A program made the translations under genes and the position numbers. Source: Ruminiclostridium cellobioparum subsp. termitidis CT1112 (GTDB lineage Bacteria > Bacillota > Clostridia > Acetivibrionales > DSM-1351). Taken from it: 64,000 bases of DNA. The stretch spans positions 141,163 through 205,162 of the forward strand of contig NZ_AORV01000035.1 of the NCBI RefSeq assembly GCF_000350485.1, in the 5' to 3' direction. This document shows positions 63,077 through 64,000 of the stretch, one piece after another. The first letter of the stretch is position 1; every line of letters starts with the position of its first letter. The notes beneath the pieces are model-generated. The model was given only the letters and a program-made list of their open reading frames with translations. It was not told the origin of the DNA and did not search any database.

Positions 63077-63934
63077 TCATATCCGCTCAGAATTACCAAT
63101 ATTCTTTTTAGCAGGCCTATCCGCCGCCATATCAGATATACCAGCTACTGCATGGATTATCCGGCTCCTGTTCCTTGTGGAAGGTAAAATATTCATTATT
63201 CTCAGAAACAAACTCTGCCGCTTTTTATTAAAATCACCTATACTCCAATTTTCAACAAGCCTGATTCCAGGGTGAAGACCTGTTATTTCCTCAGCCCTGT
63301 CAATTCCCCAAACAAATGGAGAAGTGATTGCCTTACCTACAAAATAACTGTGAATTACATCAAAGTATAAATCTGCACCGGGAAAACAGTCACAAATATA
63401 TTCAAAAACGCCTTTTACCTGTTCCTCACTCAAATACATCAAAAGCCCTTCAGCCAGTATCAGCACCGGGTCTGTCCTTGTCACACCTGTTTTTTCAGCC
63501 CAGCGCAGGTCTGCAACAGACTCGGAAATAAATCTGATCCTTTCATTTTCTGTAAAAAACATTCTCCTGAGCCTGATGACATCGGGAAGATCCACCTCAT
63601 ACCACCGCAGCCTTCCATTGTCAAATCGGCTGGATCTGGTATCCAGACCCACTCCAAGGTTGATAACAACCCCTTCGGGATTTGATTTTATAAATTCGGT
63701 TACGGCTTTGTCAAACAGCTGAGTGCGTGTAAGTATTCCCACACCGGCTATACTGCCGCCGTCAAATCTTTTTGGATGGGTTCCGATACTCCTGGCTATT
63801 TCAAAGGCCTTTTGGTCTTTGACTATCGGTGCCTTGCTGACAAACTCCTCTGCTTTGACAAACAGCGGTATAAACAGGGTCTCTTCAGGTGACCCCTTCT
63901 CCAAACAGTAATAATCCTTATCTGCGTTTACCAT
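63077..63934 (-). CDS. Class I SAM methyltransferase, leucine carboxyl methyltransferase-like
   Basis: A 286-residue S-adenosylmethionine-dependent methyltransferase of the LCM/PPM1-like group (often annotated as O-methyltransferase in polyketide and tetracenomycin contexts). The SAM-binding motif is NLGVGLDTRSSRF (about residues 88-100), motif II is WYEVDLPDVI, and the LAEGLLMYLSEEQV motif follows. The start is ATG 63934 (RBS GGAGG), not the longer frame. The last 30 residues are basic and degenerate. It is monocistronic near the right edge. The methyl acceptor is unknown. Confidence 0.88.
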   Translation of the reverse strand: MVNADKDYYCLEKGSPEETLFIPLFVKAEEFVSKAPIVKDQKAFEIARSIGTHPKRFDGGSIAGVGILTRTQLFDKAVTEFIKSNPEGVVINLGVGLDTRSSRFDNGRLRWYEVDLPDVIRLRRMFFTENERIRFISESVADLRWAEKTGVTRTDPVLILAEGLLMYLSEEQVKGVFEYICDCFPGADLYFDVIHSYFVGKAITSPFVWGIDRAEEITGLHPGIRLVENWSIGDFNKKRQSLFLRIMNILPSTRNRSRIIHAVAGISDMAADRPAKKNIGNSERI

Positions 63935-64000
63935 TTTAACCTCCATGAGCCGCAATAGCGGCCACAAAACTGTAATGAAATCTCTTCACTCTCTCATCCG

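Overview
The window reads as chromosome of a spore-forming, S-layer-bearing anaerobic member of the Clostridia, probably from the cellulolytic/saccharolytic Ruminiclostridium-Acetivibrio-like group (inference). Base composition is moderately AT-rich and AGGAGG-type ribosome binding sites precede most genes. There is a Tlp-type small acid-soluble spore protein, an enormous SLH-anchored glycosidase, YesM/YesN two-component regulation, hemerythrins, an L-lactate dehydrogenase and a 2-hydroxyacyl-CoA dehydratase-type radical system. I see no rRNA, tRNA, CRISPR array, transposase or phage gene.

Region 1 (1-23.9 kb) is a mannoside/fucoside utilisation locus, nearly all on the minus strand. Starting from a divergent AraC-type regulator (22972-23874 +), it holds a cytoplasmic GH38 alpha-mannosidase, a YesM-type histidine kinase and its YesN-type AraC response regulator, closed by a strong terminator. 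Next come a 2782-residue secreted GH38 protein carrying five beta-sandwich modules, seven carboxypeptidase-regulatory-like repeats and three SLH domains, and two tandem membrane-anchored proteins that look like catalytically dead gluzincin peptidases. The locus ends with a CUT1 sugar ABC transporter (binding lipoprotein plus two permeases, no ATPase) and a GH29 fucosidase. Surface trimming, import and cytosolic hydrolysis of one glycan class is the simplest reading.

Region 2 (23.9-33.2 kb) is mixed: a bacteriohemerythrin, a GGDEF gene broken at an A8 tract, L-lactate dehydrogenase, a 0.5-kb non-coding block with a large palindrome and a repeated arm, glycerol-1-phosphate dehydrogenase with a HAD phosphatase, two divergent DEAD-box helicases and a nitroreductase.

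Region 3 (33.2-44.4 kb) is a seven-gene exopolysaccharide synthase operon on the minus strand. In transcription order it encodes a GT-C-like membrane protein, a thioredoxin-GH8-like fusion, a polytopic membrane protein, a membrane protein with a degenerate GGDEF domain, a degenerate DUF2334 deacetylase-like protein, a BcsA-like GT2 without PilZ, and a BcsB-like protein. This is the strongest candidate for an undescribed system.

Region 4 (44.4-54.7 kb) carries a hemerythrin operon with a palindromic leader, an alpha/beta hydrolase, a penicillin-binding-like serine hydrolase, a pair of clostridial proteins of unknown function, a Tlp spore-protein operon whose first gene seems to start at ATT, a zinc-ribbon membrane protein with a condensation-like acyltransferase, and a DrrAB-type ABC exporter.

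Region 5 (54.7-64 kb) holds an OmpR-type two-component system with 11-bp tandem repeats in the intergenic region it shares with the exporter. It also has a MarR-regulated module with two ArsA-type ATPases and a small protein, a 2-hydroxyacyl-CoA dehydratase/activase/QueT-like transporter operon behind a structured leader with an attenuator-like terminator, and a leucine-carboxyl-methyltransferase-type enzyme at the right edge.
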